64,000 nt of DNA from Allobosea sp035944375. Lineage in GTDB: Bacteria; Pseudomonadota; Alphaproteobacteria; Rhizobiales; Beijerinckiaceae. Position 1 is the first letter of the stretch. Every line of letters starts with the position of its first letter. The translations under genes and the position numbers were made by a program. Below are positions 49,992 through 58,631 of the stretch, in pieces. The DNA is taken from assembly GCF_035944375.1 (NCBI RefSeq), contig NZ_DASZBE010000007.1. The stretch is one strand, 5' to 3'. Below the pieces are notes generated by a model that saw only the letters and a program-made list of their open reading frames with translations, had not been told where the DNA came from and did not search any database.

Positions 49992-50236
49992 CGGTGTCCG
50001 AAGGGTAGGCTGGCACGAACCGAAAGCGGCCCGTCGCGTCTCTGGTATGGAGCCCGATGACTTAACGTCGGGTTGCCGCGATCGGGCAAATGCCGACACA
50101 TTCCCAGCCAGCGGCGAGTGCCCTCGCTTGCGCGGCGGCAAAGGCGGCGCCTATAAGGCCGGTCTGCCCGCCGGGGACGCTCGAGGCCCCGCCGGCGGCG
50201 CCGGAAACACGATGAGGCAGCAGAGGTTCGGGTTCC

Positions 50237-50980
50237 ATGGCCGGTCATTCCCAGTTCAAGAACATCATGCATCGCAAGGGCAAGCAGGATGCCGTGCGGG
50301 CCAAGCTGTTCTCGAAGCTCGGGCGCGAAATCACCGTCGCGGCCAAGATGGGCATGCCCGACCCCGCGATGAACCCGCGCCTGCGCATGGCGGTGCTGGC
50401 CGCGCGCGCCGAGAACATGCCCAAGGACAACATCCAGCGCGCCATCAACAAGGCCGCCGGCGGCGAGGGCGACAACTACGACGAGGTCCGCTACGAGGGC
50501 TATGGCCCGGGCGGGGCGGCCGTCATCGTCGAGGCGCTGACCGACAACCGCAACCGCACCGCATCGGCCGTGCGCTCCTACTTCACCAAGGCGGGCGGGG
50601 CGATGGGCGAGAGCAACTCGGTCTCGTTCATGTTCAACCGCGTCGGCGAGATCGCCTATCCGCCGGAAGCCGGCGACGCCGACAAGCTGATGGAAGCGGC
50701 GATCGAGGCCGGGGCCGACGACGTCATCTCCGACGAGAACGGCCACACCATCCTGTGCGCCTTCGATGCGCTGAACGAGGTGTCGAAGGCGCTCGAAGCC
50801 GCGCTGGGTGCGCCGGCCTCGGCCAAGCCGGTCTGGCGGCCGACGACCTCGGCCCCGCTCGACGAGGAGAAGGCGGCGTCGATGATGCGGCTGATGGAAG
50901 CGCTCGACAATGACGACGACGTCCAGAACGTCTTCGCCAATTACGAGATCTCCGACGAGGTGATGGCGAAGCTGGGCTGA
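50237..50980 (+). CDS. YebC/PmpR-family regulator
   Basis: 247 residues. MAGHSQFKNIMHRKGKQD, LGREITVAAKMGMPDPAMNP, MPKDNIQRAINKA, YEGYGPGGAAVIVEALTDN cut here, and NRTASAVRSYF are diagnostic. Members act as transcription regulators or as translation factors easing proline-rich pauses. It is near ruvC, a common pairing, though here a permease gene intervenes. Confidence 0.93.
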   Translation: MAGHSQFKNIMHRKGKQDAVRAKLFSKLGREITVAAKMGMPDPAMNPRLRMAVLAARAENMPKDNIQRAINKAAGGEGDNYDEVRYEGYGPGGAAVIVEALTDNRNRTASAVRSYFTKAGGAMGESNSVSFMFNRVGEIAYPPEAGDADKLMEAAIEAGADDVISDENGHTILCAFDALNEVSKALEAALGAPASAKPVWRPTTSAPLDEEKAASMMRLMEALDNDDDVQNVFANYEISDEVMAKLG

Positions 50981-50985
50981 GGTGC

Positions 50986-51765
50986 CTACCGTTGCACGAA
51001 CCCATCCCACAGCGGCAGGCTGACCAGCGCGCTCAGGAAGATCACCGCATAGGCGATGCGGCGGAAGGTGGCCTCGTTCGCCAGCCGGAAGCCGTGGGTG
51101 CCGGCCCACATGCCGGCGCCATAGGCGGCGAAGAGCGGCAGCGCCATCAGCAGCGCCGACACGGTCAGAATACCGTTCCACCACAGCACCGTGCCAGAGA
51201 TCAGCGTCGAGCAGCCGAAGAAGGTCTGCAGATTGGCGCGGGTCTTGTGGCGGTCGTTGCGCTGGGCGCCGAGCCAGAACACGGCGAGCGGCATGCCGCC
51301 GATCGAGGCCATGCCGTTGAACAGCCCCGACAGCACGCCGACCCCCAGCGAGAGCGGGATTCCCGGCCGGCCGTGATAGCGCCAGCCCGAGGCCATCAGC
51401 GCCACGGCGGCGAAGATCAGCCCGGCGAGGATCCAGCGCATCGTCTCCCGGTCGAGCCAGATCAGCAGCCAGATGCCGGCCGGCAGCGCCAGCGTCGCGG
51501 TCAGCAGCAGCGGCGCCACCTCGCGCCATTCGGCGTGTTTGGCGTTGCGCAGCGCGATCGGCAGGGCGAAGGGCGCGTCGATGCACCAGATCAGGGCGAG
51601 CGCCGCGACCGGGCCGATCACCATCGAGGCCAGCGGCATGAACACCATGGCGAAGCCGAAGCCGGTGAAGCCGCGCACGAGCCCGCCGAGCAGTGTCGCC
51701 AGCAGCAGGACGGCGAGCCCGCTCGCCGAGACGGCGGGAAACAGGAAGGCCAGGAGATCGGTCAT
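50986..51765 (-). CDS. TauE/SafE-family membrane permease
   Basis: 259 residues from MTDLLAFLFPAV. Seven to eight membrane helices with the paired motifs LLGGLVRGFTGFGFAMVFMP and VLSGLFNGMASIGGMPLAVFWL (cut). Related to sulfite/sulfonate exporters; the cargo is unknown. Inserted between yebC and ruvC on the opposite strand. Confidence 0.85.
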   Translation of the reverse strand: MTDLLAFLFPAVSASGLAVLLLATLLGGLVRGFTGFGFAMVFMPLASMVIGPVAALALIWCIDAPFALPIALRNAKHAEWREVAPLLLTATLALPAGIWLLIWLDRETMRWILAGLIFAAVALMASGWRYHGRPGIPLSLGVGVLSGLFNGMASIGGMPLAVFWLGAQRNDRHKTRANLQTFFGCSTLISGTVLWWNGILTVSALLMALPLFAAYGAGMWAGTHGFRLANEATFRRIAYAVIFLSALVSLPLWDGFVQR

Positions 51766-51954
51766 GCCGTCCGAGGGGAAGCGCAGGGTTTTGCGAGGCG
51801 TTATGCCTCGCACCAACAGCCAAGCGGGCGCCGGGACAACCCCCGTCGCTGTGATGCGACCGATGCGCGCCGTTCATCGACGGTGTGGAGGAGGAAGGAA
51901 TCCTTAGGACGCCACATGGAACAAAGCGTGTCCAAGGTTTAGGCTGCGCCCGAC

Positions 51955-52467
51955 ATGAACCCACCGATTCGCATTCTCGGCATCGATCCCGGCCTCCGGA
52001 AGACGGGCTGGGGCATCATCGTCTCGGAGGGCAGCAAGATCGGCTTCGTCGCCTGCGGCTGCGTCGAGAGCGAGGCCGGACTGTCGCTGGCGGAGCGGCT
52101 GCGCCAGCTCCATGAGGGGCTCAGCCGCGTCGTCTCCTCCCATGCGCCCGACGAGGTCGCGGTCGAGGAGACCTTCGTCAACCGCGACCCGCAATCGGCG
52201 TTGAAGCTCGGCCAGGCGCGCGGCGTCGCGCTGGTGGTGCCGGCGCTGGCGGGGCTGGATGTGGCGGAGTATGCCGCCAACCTCGTCAAGAAGACGGTGG
52301 TCGGCGTCGGCCATGCCGACAAGAAACAGGTGCAGATGATGATCCGCGTGCTGCTGCCGAAGGCCGAGACGCGCTCGGCCGATGCGGCGGATGCGCTGGC
52401 GGTGGCGATCTGCCACGCCCAGCATCGCGGCATGCGCGCGCTGGTCGCGCAGATGCGGGTGGGGTGA
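51955..52467 (+). CDS. ruvC: Holliday junction endonuclease RuvC
   Basis: 170 residues. The first catalytic Asp is in RILGIDPGLRKTGWGI, the Glu in VAVEETFVN, and the C-terminal acidic pair in KAETRSADAADALAVAICH (cut). It resolves recombination junctions with RuvAB. A repeat element separates it from ruvA. Confidence 0.95.
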   Translation: MNPPIRILGIDPGLRKTGWGIIVSEGSKIGFVACGCVESEAGLSLAERLRQLHEGLSRVVSSHAPDEVAVEETFVNRDPQSALKLGQARGVALVVPALAGLDVAEYAANLVKKTVVGVGHADKKQVQMMIRVLLPKAETRSADAADALAVAICHAQHRGMRALVAQMRVG

Positions 52468-52508
52468 GCACGTGGTCATCACGCACTGGCAGATTGCGAC
52501 ATCCTCCG

Positions 52509-52615
52509 CGTCATCCTGGACAAGCGGCGAAGCCGCGCAGATCCGGGATCCATCGAAGGGCTTCTGCGCTTTAGGATGGATCCCGGGACTTCGCTGCGCG
52601 AAGCCCAGGATGACG
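52509..52615. repeat. Nested palindromic repeat (REP-like), copy 3
   Basis: Outer CGTCATCCTGG (52509-52519) complements CCAGGATGACG (52605-52615); inner CCGGGATCCATC (52543-52554) complements GATGGATCCCGG (52575-52586). It splits ruvC from ruvA and overlaps a false extension of the ruvA frame. Confidence 0.85.
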
Positions 52616-52632
52616 GGCAGAGGTGTGTTGCG

Positions 52633-53250
52633 ATGATCGGCAAGCTCAAGGGGATCGTCGATTCCTATGGCGAGGATCATGTCATCCTCGACGTGCAGGG
52701 CGTCGGCTATGTCGTGCAGTGCTCGTCGCGGACGCTGCAGCGGCTGGCGAAGCCGGGCGAGGCGGCGGTGCTGTCGATCGAGACGCATGTGCGCGAGGAT
52801 GCGATCCGGCTCTATGGCTTCCTCTCCGACAATGAGCGGGACTGGTTCCGGCTGATGCAGATGGTGCAGGGCGTCGGCGCCAAGGTCGCGCTCGCCATCC
52901 TCTCGACCTTCGAGCCCGGCGCTCTGGCGACCGCGATCGCCACCGGCGACAAGGCGGCGGTGGCGCGCGCGCCCGGCGTCGGCCCCAAGCTGGCGCAGCG
53001 CATCTGCGCCGAGCTGAAGGACAAGGCGCCGGCCTTCGGCCATGTCGATCCCGGCGTCGCGCAACTCGCCGGTGCTCTCCAGGACAGGAAGCTGCCGCAG
53101 CCGGTGGCGGACGCCGTCTCGGCGCTGAGCAATCTCGGCTATCCGCAGGCGCAGGCGGTGGCTGCGGTCGCGGCGGCGGCGCGTGAGGCGGGCGAGGGCG
53201 CCGGCACGGCGCAGCTGATCAAGCTCGGCCTGCGGGAGCTGGCGAAGTGA
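52633..53250 (+). CDS. ruvA: Holliday junction helicase subunit RuvA
   Basis: 205 residues from MIGKLKGIVDSYGEDHV. OB-fold start, IETHVREDAIRLYGF acidic-pin region, and helix-hairpin-helix motifs MVQGVGAKVALAILS and APGVGPKLAQRIC; the C-terminal domain that contacts RuvB follows. Overlaps ruvB by 4 nt. Confidence 0.95.
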   Translation: MIGKLKGIVDSYGEDHVILDVQGVGYVVQCSSRTLQRLAKPGEAAVLSIETHVREDAIRLYGFLSDNERDWFRLMQMVQGVGAKVALAILSTFEPGALATAIATGDKAAVARAPGVGPKLAQRICAELKDKAPAFGHVDPGVAQLAGALQDRKLPQPVADAVSALSNLGYPQAQAVAAVAAAAREAGEGAGTAQLIKLGLRELAK

Positions 53251-54293
53251 GCGACACCAAACGTCCCGGCCTGCTCTCCGCCGAGAAGCGCGACGACGAC
53301 GCCGAGTCGTCCCTGCGGCCGCTGTCGCTGTCCGATTTCACCGGACAGGCGGCGGCGCGGGCCAATCTCCAGGTCTTCATCGAGGCGGCCAAGAGCCGTG
53401 GCGACGCGCTCGACCATGTGCTCTTCGTCGGCCCGCCCGGCCTGGGCAAGACGACGCTGGCGCAGATCGTGGCGCGGGAACTGGGCGTCAATTTCCGCTC
53501 GACCTCGGGGCCGGTCATCGCCAAGGCCGGCGATCTCGCGGCGCAGCTGACCAATCTCGAAGAGCGCGACGTGCTCTTCATCGACGAGATCCACCGGCTC
53601 AACCCGGCGGTGGAGGAAATCCTCTATCCGGCGATGGAGGACTACCAGCTCGACCTGATCATCGGCGAGGGGCCCGCCGCCCGCTCGGTCAAGATCGACC
53701 TGCCGAAGTTCACCCTGGTGGGCGCCACGACCCGCGCCGGCCTGCTGACGACGCCGCTGCGCGATCGTTTCGGCATCCCGATCCGCTTGCAGTTCTACAC
53801 GGTCGAGGAGCTGCAGGGCATCGTCGCGCGCGGGGCCCGCGTGCTCGGGGTGCCGATGTCGGATGATGGCGCCAACGAGATCGCCAAGCGCTCGCGGGGC
53901 ACGCCGCGCATCGCCGGGCGGCTGCTGCGGCGGGTGCGCGACTTCGCCATCGTCGACGGCGACGCGATCGTGACGCGCAAGGTCGCGGACAAGGCGCTGC
54001 AGCTGCTCGATGTCGACGCGATCGGCCTCGACCAGATGGACCGGCGCTATCTCACCACGGTGGCGATCAATTTCGGTGGCGGGCCGGTGGGGATCGAGAC
54101 GATCGCGGCCTCGCTTTCGGAGCCGCGCGACGCGATCGAGGAGATCATCGAGCCCTTCCTTCTCCAGCAGGGCTTCATCCAGCGCACGCCCCGCGGCCGC
54201 ATCCTGACGCCGCACGCCTTCCGGCATCTGGGCATGCCCGAGCCCAGCCGCGAGGCGGCGCAGTTCGGGCTGTTCGGGGACGGGGAGGCGTGA
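53247..54293 (+). CDS. ruvB: Holliday junction branch-migration ATPase RuvB
   Basis: 348 residues, GTG start overlapping the ruvA stop. LSDFTGQAAARANLQVFI, Walker A GPPGLGKTTLAQ, Walker B VLFIDEIHRL, sensor I GATTRAGLL, arginine finger PLRDRFG, and a C-terminal winged helix with QGFIQRTPRGR. Hexameric motor with RuvA. Confidence 0.97.
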   Translation: MSDTKRPGLLSAEKRDDDAESSLRPLSLSDFTGQAAARANLQVFIEAAKSRGDALDHVLFVGPPGLGKTTLAQIVARELGVNFRSTSGPVIAKAGDLAAQLTNLEERDVLFIDEIHRLNPAVEEILYPAMEDYQLDLIIGEGPAARSVKIDLPKFTLVGATTRAGLLTTPLRDRFGIPIRLQFYTVEELQGIVARGARVLGVPMSDDGANEIAKRSRGTPRIAGRLLRRVRDFAIVDGDAIVTRKVADKALQLLDVDAIGLDQMDRRYLTTVAINFGGGPVGIETIAASLSEPRDAIEEIIEPFLLQQGFIQRTPRGRILTPHAFRHLGMPEPSREAAQFGLFGDGEA

Positions 54294-54344
54294 GTTGGCG
54301 GATCGCCGCCATGGCCTTATCTTGGCATTGAGGAGGGCCGGGCG

Positions 54345-54611
54345 ATGGCAGTGAAGCTTCCCCCCGATATCGCAGAGCTGGTAACGGCTCGGGTTGAGAG
54401 TGGCGACTTCGCCAGCCCCGAGGAGGTGCTGCGGGCCGCCATGGCTCCATGGATCGCCCGCGAGCAGGCGCGTTTCGCCACGCTCAACGAACTGCGCGCC
54501 AAGATTGCCGAAGGGGATGCGGACCCGACGGATGTGACTCCGGACGAGATGCGGGATCATCTCGATCGTGTCACCGCATCGCTGCAGAGACAAGGCCCGA
54601 ATGCCGCTTGA
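54345..54611 (+). CDS. parD: ParD-like antitoxin (ribbon-helix-helix)
   Basis: 88 residues behind AGGAGGG. KLPPDIAELVTARVESGDFAS (cut) with PEEVLRAAM is the ribbon-helix-helix DNA-binding part; the tail (TLNELRAKIAEGDADP) binds the toxin. It overlaps the next gene by 11 nt. It should repress its operon and block ParE. Confidence 0.88.
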   Translation: MAVKLPPDIAELVTARVESGDFASPEEVLRAAMAPWIAREQARFATLNELRAKIAEGDADPTDVTPDEMRDHLDRVTASLQRQGPNAA

Positions 54612-54897
54612 CCTCGTCTATTCGGGACGGGCGCGGTCCGACCTCGAGGCCATTCTTCGCTATATCGCCCGGGACAATCTGCCGGCGGCGCGCCGATGGG
54701 TCGCCGCGATCGAGCGGCAATGCCTGCAGTTGCGCGCCTTTCCCGAAATGGGTGTCGAGCGGGCCGACCTTTCGCCCGGACTGCGCATTCTGCCCTACCG
54801 GCGGGCGGTGATTGCGTATCGCGTCCTCGGGAGCCGCGTCAGGATTGTGCGTGTGCTGTATGGCGGACAGGACTATGCCGCGCTGATGGAGAGCTGA
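54601..54897 (+). CDS. parE: ParE/RelE-superfamily toxin
   Basis: 98 residues from MPLDLVYSGRARSDLEAI. ParE pattern: YIARDNLPAARRWVAAIERQC (cut), LRAFPEMGVERADLSPGLRILPYRRAVIAYRV in broken form, and VRIVRVLYGGQDYAALM. ParE toxins poison gyrase. Start chosen to overlap the antitoxin end. Confidence 0.9.
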   Translation: MPLDLVYSGRARSDLEAILRYIARDNLPAARRWVAAIERQCLQLRAFPEMGVERADLSPGLRILPYRRAVIAYRVLGSRVRIVRVLYGGQDYAALMES

Positions 54898-54902
54898 ACG
54901 AC

Positions 54903-55463
54903 ATGAACCCATCGAGACGGTCGGTGTCGCAATGGCTGGCCGCTACGGCCGGGCTGATCATCGCGGCGACGCTCCCCGCTGGAGCCCTCGCCGCCCCCGC
55001 CGGCCCCGAGACGCCGGTGCGCGAGGCCTATGCCATCACCACTCGCCAACTGGCTGGCTCCGGCGGCGCGGCGCAGCCGGCGCCCTGGCAGAAGCCGCAC
55101 CGTGACAGGCTGATGAGCCGCGCGCTCGCGGGCCTGTTCGCGCGCGATGAGCTCTACCAGGATGAAGCCGGCGAGATGGGCCATCTCGGGGCCGATCCCT
55201 TCCTCAGCGGACAGGACGGCGAGGTGAAGAACCTCAAGGTCACAATCACCGAGAAGCCCGCCAATGGCAGGGCGCTCGTCACCGCGTCCTTCCGCAGCTT
55301 CAGGCAGCCGGTCAGCGTGCGCTTCCGGATGGTCGAGGAAGGCGGCGCCTGGAAGATCGACGACATCGTCAACCGCGTCGAGGGCCAGGACTACGCGGTG
55401 CGCGATCTGCTGTCGCAGCCCTATGAGTGCGGCTCCTTCATGAAAAAGCCCTGCCAGCGCTGA
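54903..55463 (+). CDS. Secreted DUF3828-like protein
   Basis: 186 residues. Signal peptide (SQWLAATAGLIIAATLPAGALA) then a NTF2-like part with VTASFRSFRQPVSVRFRMVEEG (cut) and WKIDDIVNRVEGQDYAVRDLL. Two Cys near the C-terminus can pair. Resembles DUF3828 proteins; role unknown. It begins 5 nt after parE, so it may be cotranscribed by chance. Confidence 0.6.
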   Translation: MNPSRRSVSQWLAATAGLIIAATLPAGALAAPAGPETPVREAYAITTRQLAGSGGAAQPAPWQKPHRDRLMSRALAGLFARDELYQDEAGEMGHLGADPFLSGQDGEVKNLKVTITEKPANGRALVTASFRSFRQPVSVRFRMVEEGGAWKIDDIVNRVEGQDYAVRDLLSQPYECGSFMKKPCQR

Positions 55464-55477
55464 GGCGGGCAGGGCTT
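55446..55477. terminator. Hairpin between convergent genes
   Basis: AAGCCCTGCC pairs perfectly with GGCAGGGCTT across the stop codon of the secreted protein. T run is weak; it may end both converging transcripts. Confidence 0.45.
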
Positions 55478-55498
55478 CCGTCGCTAAAGCGGGACGGG

Positions 55499-56005
55499 TC
55501 AGCGCGCGAATTTGGAGCGGTGCATGGCCGAACGCTGGCCGGCATGGTCGAGCGCGCCGGACTTCGCCGACTTGCGATTGACGATCGGCTTCATGCCCTC
55601 GTCGCCAGTGCGGCTGAGCGGTCGCGCCAGAGCTTCCTTGCGCATCTTCAGCGCCATGGCCTTGCGGGCGAGCGAGCGCTGGCTCGGCTGACGCTGCTTT
55701 TCGGCACGACGCGTCTGTTCGGCACCGACGCGCTTGAGGGCGACGGTCAGCGCATCGGCCTTGGCCTTGGTGCCGGTGTTGTCCGAAGAGGCCGCGGCGC
55801 CCTGCGGCGCGACCTTGCCGCGGAACTCGCGGCGCTGCCGGCGCGCGACGTCGCGGGCCTTGTCGCGGCGGTCGCGCAGGTTTTTCGCCAGATCACGCAA
55901 TTCCGTATCGGGGACGTCTCCGATCGCCCGGCTGCGGGTGCGGGCGACGAGGTCCCACTCGTCCCTGTCGAGGACGCGTTCGAGTTGCTTGGTCGAGAGC
56001 GACAT
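55499..56005 (-). CDS. Basic hypothetical protein
   Basis: 168 residues from MSLSTKQLERVLDRDEWDL, with AAAGGGAA upstream. Highly basic and Arg/Lys rich, particularly DLAKNLRDRRDKARDVARRQ; helical N-terminus and disordered C-terminus. It could bind nucleic acid by charge, but no family is recognised. Divergent from ybgC. Confidence 0.65.
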   Translation of the reverse strand: MSLSTKQLERVLDRDEWDLVARTRSRAIGDVPDTELRDLAKNLRDRRDKARDVARRQRREFRGKVAPQGAAASSDNTGTKAKADALTVALKRVGAEQTRRAEKQRQPSQRSLARKAMALKMRKEALARPLSRTGDEGMKPIVNRKSAKSGALDHAGQRSAMHRSKFAR

Positions 56006-56156
56006 GAGGCATTCCCTTTTCTTGTGGTTGTAGTCTCCCGTGGTCAACATCCTCCGTGCGGGTGTGTTCCCCGGCGCGGCAGTCTGTCCACGCCACTATG
56101 CGCCCGCTTCCGGGCGCTTTAAAGCTCCGCCCTCCCGTCGCTCATTCCGCGTTGCC

Positions 56157-56561
56157 ATGACCGCATCCCACAGCCTCTCCGTCCGCGTCTATTACGAGGA
56201 CACGGATTTCTCCGGTGTGGTCTACCACGCCTCCTATCTGCGCTTCATGGAGCGCGGCCGCACGGAACTGATCCGGGCGCTCGGGGTCGAGCAGCGAGAA
56301 TTGTTCGACGGCGAGACGGCGCTGGGCTTCGCCGTCCGCCGCATGACGATCGATTTCCTGAAGCCCGCGGTGATGGACGACCTGCTGACGGTCGAGACGC
56401 GCTCGGTCGCCGCGCGTGGCGCGACGATGGATCTCGAGCAGCGGGTGCTGCGCGGCGAGGACGTGCTGGTCACGGCGCAGGTCAAGGTCGCCTGCGTCGG
56501 CGGAGGCCGGGCGCGGCGCATTCCCGACGGCCTGCGGCGGCGCCTGGGGATCGAGGATTGA
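56157..56561 (+). CDS. ybgC: YbgC-type acyl-CoA thioesterase
   Basis: 134 residues from MTASHSLSVRVYYEDTDFSG (cut). Hot-dog fold with the catalytic Asp in YEDTDFSGVVYHASYLRF and ERGRTELIR. It hydrolyses acyl-CoA and normally heads the tol-pal operon; here 2.8 kb of unrelated genes separate it from tolQ. Confidence 0.92.
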   Translation: MTASHSLSVRVYYEDTDFSGVVYHASYLRFMERGRTELIRALGVEQRELFDGETALGFAVRRMTIDFLKPAVMDDLLTVETRSVAARGATMDLEQRVLRGEDVLVTAQVKVACVGGGRARRIPDGLRRRLGIED

Positions 56562-56604
56562 GGGCTGATCGACGCGCCCGCGGTGCCATGTTAGCGCTCG
56601 TCAC

Positions 56605-57252
56605 ATGAGCTGGAAACGCGACAAGCCCGAGGCCCCTCCGCGCGGCTATCACCATGGCAACCTCAAGGAAGAACTGGTGCGGGCCGCGCTGGGCCTGATC
56701 CGCGAGAAGGGCCCCAACGGCTTCACCTTTGCCGAAGCCGCGCGCCTCGCCGGGGTGAGCCCGGCCGCGCCCTACCGGCATTTCCGCGATCGCGACGAGC
56801 TTCTGGCCGATGTCGCGACGCGCGGTTTCGTCGTCTTCGAGGCGGCGCTGGCACGGGCCTGGGACCAGGGGCGCCCCGATCCCGAAACCGCGTTCCACCG
56901 GCTCGGCCGGGCCTATCTCGCCTTCGCCCATGACGAGCCGGCCTATTACTCGGCGATGTTCGAGGCGGGCGTGCCGCTCGATGCCAGCCCGGAACTGCGC
57001 GCGGCGGCCGACCGCGCCTTCCAGAATCTGCGCGCGGCCTCCGAGGCGCTGATCGCGCTACTGCCCGCCGGCAACCGCCCGCCGGCGCTGATGATGGCGC
57101 TGCATGTCTGGTCGATGTCGCATGGCGTCGCCGCGCTGTTCGGCCGGGCCGATGGCGGGCGGCGGCCGCTGCCGATGTCGGCGGCCGAGCTGCTCGAGGC
57201 CGGCATGCTGATCTATCTGCAGGGGCTCGGTCTCGGTCGCGGCAAGGGCTGA
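56605..57252 (+). CDS. TetR-family regulator (WHG-domain type)
   Basis: 215 residues. The N-terminal HTH is YHHGNLKEELVRAALGLIRE (cut) then FTFAEAARLAGVSPAAPYRHF. The C-terminal part has HVWSMSHGVAALF, the WHG-like motif. It lies just before a DUF2852 gene with a perfect dyad in between, which may be its operator. Confidence 0.88.
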   Translation: MSWKRDKPEAPPRGYHHGNLKEELVRAALGLIREKGPNGFTFAEAARLAGVSPAAPYRHFRDRDELLADVATRGFVVFEAALARAWDQGRPDPETAFHRLGRAYLAFAHDEPAYYSAMFEAGVPLDASPELRAAADRAFQNLRAASEALIALLPAGNRPPALMMALHVWSMSHGVAALFGRADGGRRPLPMSAAELLEAGMLIYLQGLGLGRGKG

Positions 57253-57305
57253 GCCTGCAAGTCCGGCCGGTGCGATCTTGACAAGCCGATCGCTGTCCCC
57301 CATTT

Positions 57306-57324
57306 ATGTAAATGTGATTTACAT
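57306..57324. promoter_or_regulatory. Perfect dyad, candidate TetR operator
   Basis: ATGTAAAT and its exact complement ATTTACAT around GTG. It lies 26 nt before the DUF2852 start and 53 nt after the TetR stop. Confidence 0.5.
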
Positions 57325-57350
57325 TCACGCTCTGTCATGGTGAGGGACCA

Positions 57351-57791
57351 ATGCCGATCGTCGAGAAGCTCGATGAATATGGGAAGGGAGCCTGGATCGC
57401 CTTCGCGGTTCTCGGCTTCGTCGTGTTCTGGCCTCTGGGTCTGGCGACCCTGGCCTTTCTGTTCTGGAGTGGACGCATGGGTTGCGGAATGAGCGGTGCC
57501 GACCGTTACGAACACAGGATGAACCGTCTCCAGAGCAAGATGGAGCGCCTGAAGGAACGCATGGGCGGCCGTCAGGGCGGCTTCGGCGGCGGCTGGGGCG
57601 GCGGGCCGTCCAGCGGCAACCGCGCCTTCGACGAATACCGCGCCGAGACGCTGCGGCGCCTCGAGGACGAGCAGAAGGAGTTCCAGGATTTCCTGGGCCG
57701 GCTGCGCATGGCCCGCGACAAGGCCGAGTTCGACCAGTTCATGGCCGCACGCCGCGGCGAGAACCCCGAGCCGCAGGCCAGCGCCGGCTGA
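57351..57791 (+). CDS. DUF2852 membrane protein
   Basis: 146 residues. One N-terminal membrane segment (~13-40, WIAFAVLGFVVFWPLGLATLAF cut), then a charged coiled coil, a Gly-rich linker (FGGGWGGGP), and the family tail NRAFDEYRAETLRRLEDEQKEF (cut) with FLGRLRMARDKAEFDQFMA. Role unknown. A dyad precedes it and a terminator-like hairpin follows. Confidence 0.85.
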   Translation: MPIVEKLDEYGKGAWIAFAVLGFVVFWPLGLATLAFLFWSGRMGCGMSGADRYEHRMNRLQSKMERLKERMGGRQGGFGGGWGGGPSSGNRAFDEYRAETLRRLEDEQKEFQDFLGRLRMARDKAEFDQFMAARRGENPEPQASAG

Positions 57792-57832
57792 CCGCTGCGC
57801 GACGGGCGCCAGCGCGCCCTGAAACGAGACAG

Positions 57833-57862
57833 CGCCCGCCCCGGACAACCGGGGCGGGCGTT
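57833..57862 (+). terminator. Hairpin after the DUF2852 gene
   Basis: Perfect 12-bp stem CGCCCGCCCCGG/CCGGGGCGGGCG with loop ACAA, then only TT. Very stable, weak T tract. Confidence 0.6.
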
Positions 57863-57911
57863 CCCATATGACCGCACCATGACCTTTGGTTCGCGCTCGG
57901 GCGCTCCTCCG

Positions 57912-58631
57912 TCAGGCGCGGGCGACCCAGCCTCGCCATGTGAAGGCGGCGTAGAACATCGCGATGTCGGAGAACCCCGCATCGCGGAGAATGCCTTCGT
58001 CGTCCACTGGGTCGAGCAGGTTGAGATGCGCATCGACCGCGGCGCGGGCCGAGGCCGCCTGCGCGGGATCGGCGCCAGATCCGACCGCATAGGCGGCGTA
58101 CCGCGACAGCCATCTCGGTCGCGACGCCGGATCCTGCGGGAAGCTGCCATGGGCGGCGACGAAGGGCGAACCGGGCTTGAGCCTGGAGCGGATGGCTCGC
58201 GTCGTGCGCAGGCGCTCGGCCGCATCGAGGAAGTGCAGCGTCAGCAGGCAGGTGGCCGCATTGAACGGCCCGGCCGGCGCATCGTCGATATAGCCATGCA
58301 CCAGTTCGATGCGCTGCATCAGCGGCCCGAGCGTCCCGCTGGCCAAGTCGAGCATGGGCTGTGACGGATCGACGCCGACGAAGCTCCAATCGGGCTGCGC
58401 CCGTGCCAGCGCGCCGAGCTCGAGCCCGCCGCCGGCCCCCAGCACCAGCACGCGTGCCGTGGCAGGTGCGTTCTCGGCGAGCAGGACGGCCGTCATGCGG
58501 TGCAGCGCCTCGAAGCCGGGAACGAAACGCGGCGGGCCTTCGGCATAGTTGGCGATGGCGGTGGGATTCCTGAAGCTGTCGGCGGCGTTGCGGGCAGGTT
58601 GGCGGGCGGGCTGGATGCAGTCGGTCGTCAT
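57912..58631 (-). CDS. Class I SAM-dependent methyltransferase
   Basis: 239 residues. SAM motif I VLVLGAGGGLELGAL, an acidic end of strand 2 in FVGVDPSQPML, and motif post I/IV AATCLLTLHFLD. The substrate is unknown. The start overlaps the stop of the Rrf2 gene, so the pair forms one unit. Confidence 0.85.
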   Translation of the reverse strand: MTTDCIQPARQPARNAADSFRNPTAIANYAEGPPRFVPGFEALHRMTAVLLAENAPATARVLVLGAGGGLELGALARAQPDWSFVGVDPSQPMLDLASGTLGPLMQRIELVHGYIDDAPAGPFNAATCLLTLHFLDAAERLRTTRAIRSRLKPGSPFVAAHGSFPQDPASRPRWLSRYAAYAVGSGADPAQAASARAAVDAHLNLLDPVDDEGILRDAGFSDIAMFYAAFTWRGWVARA

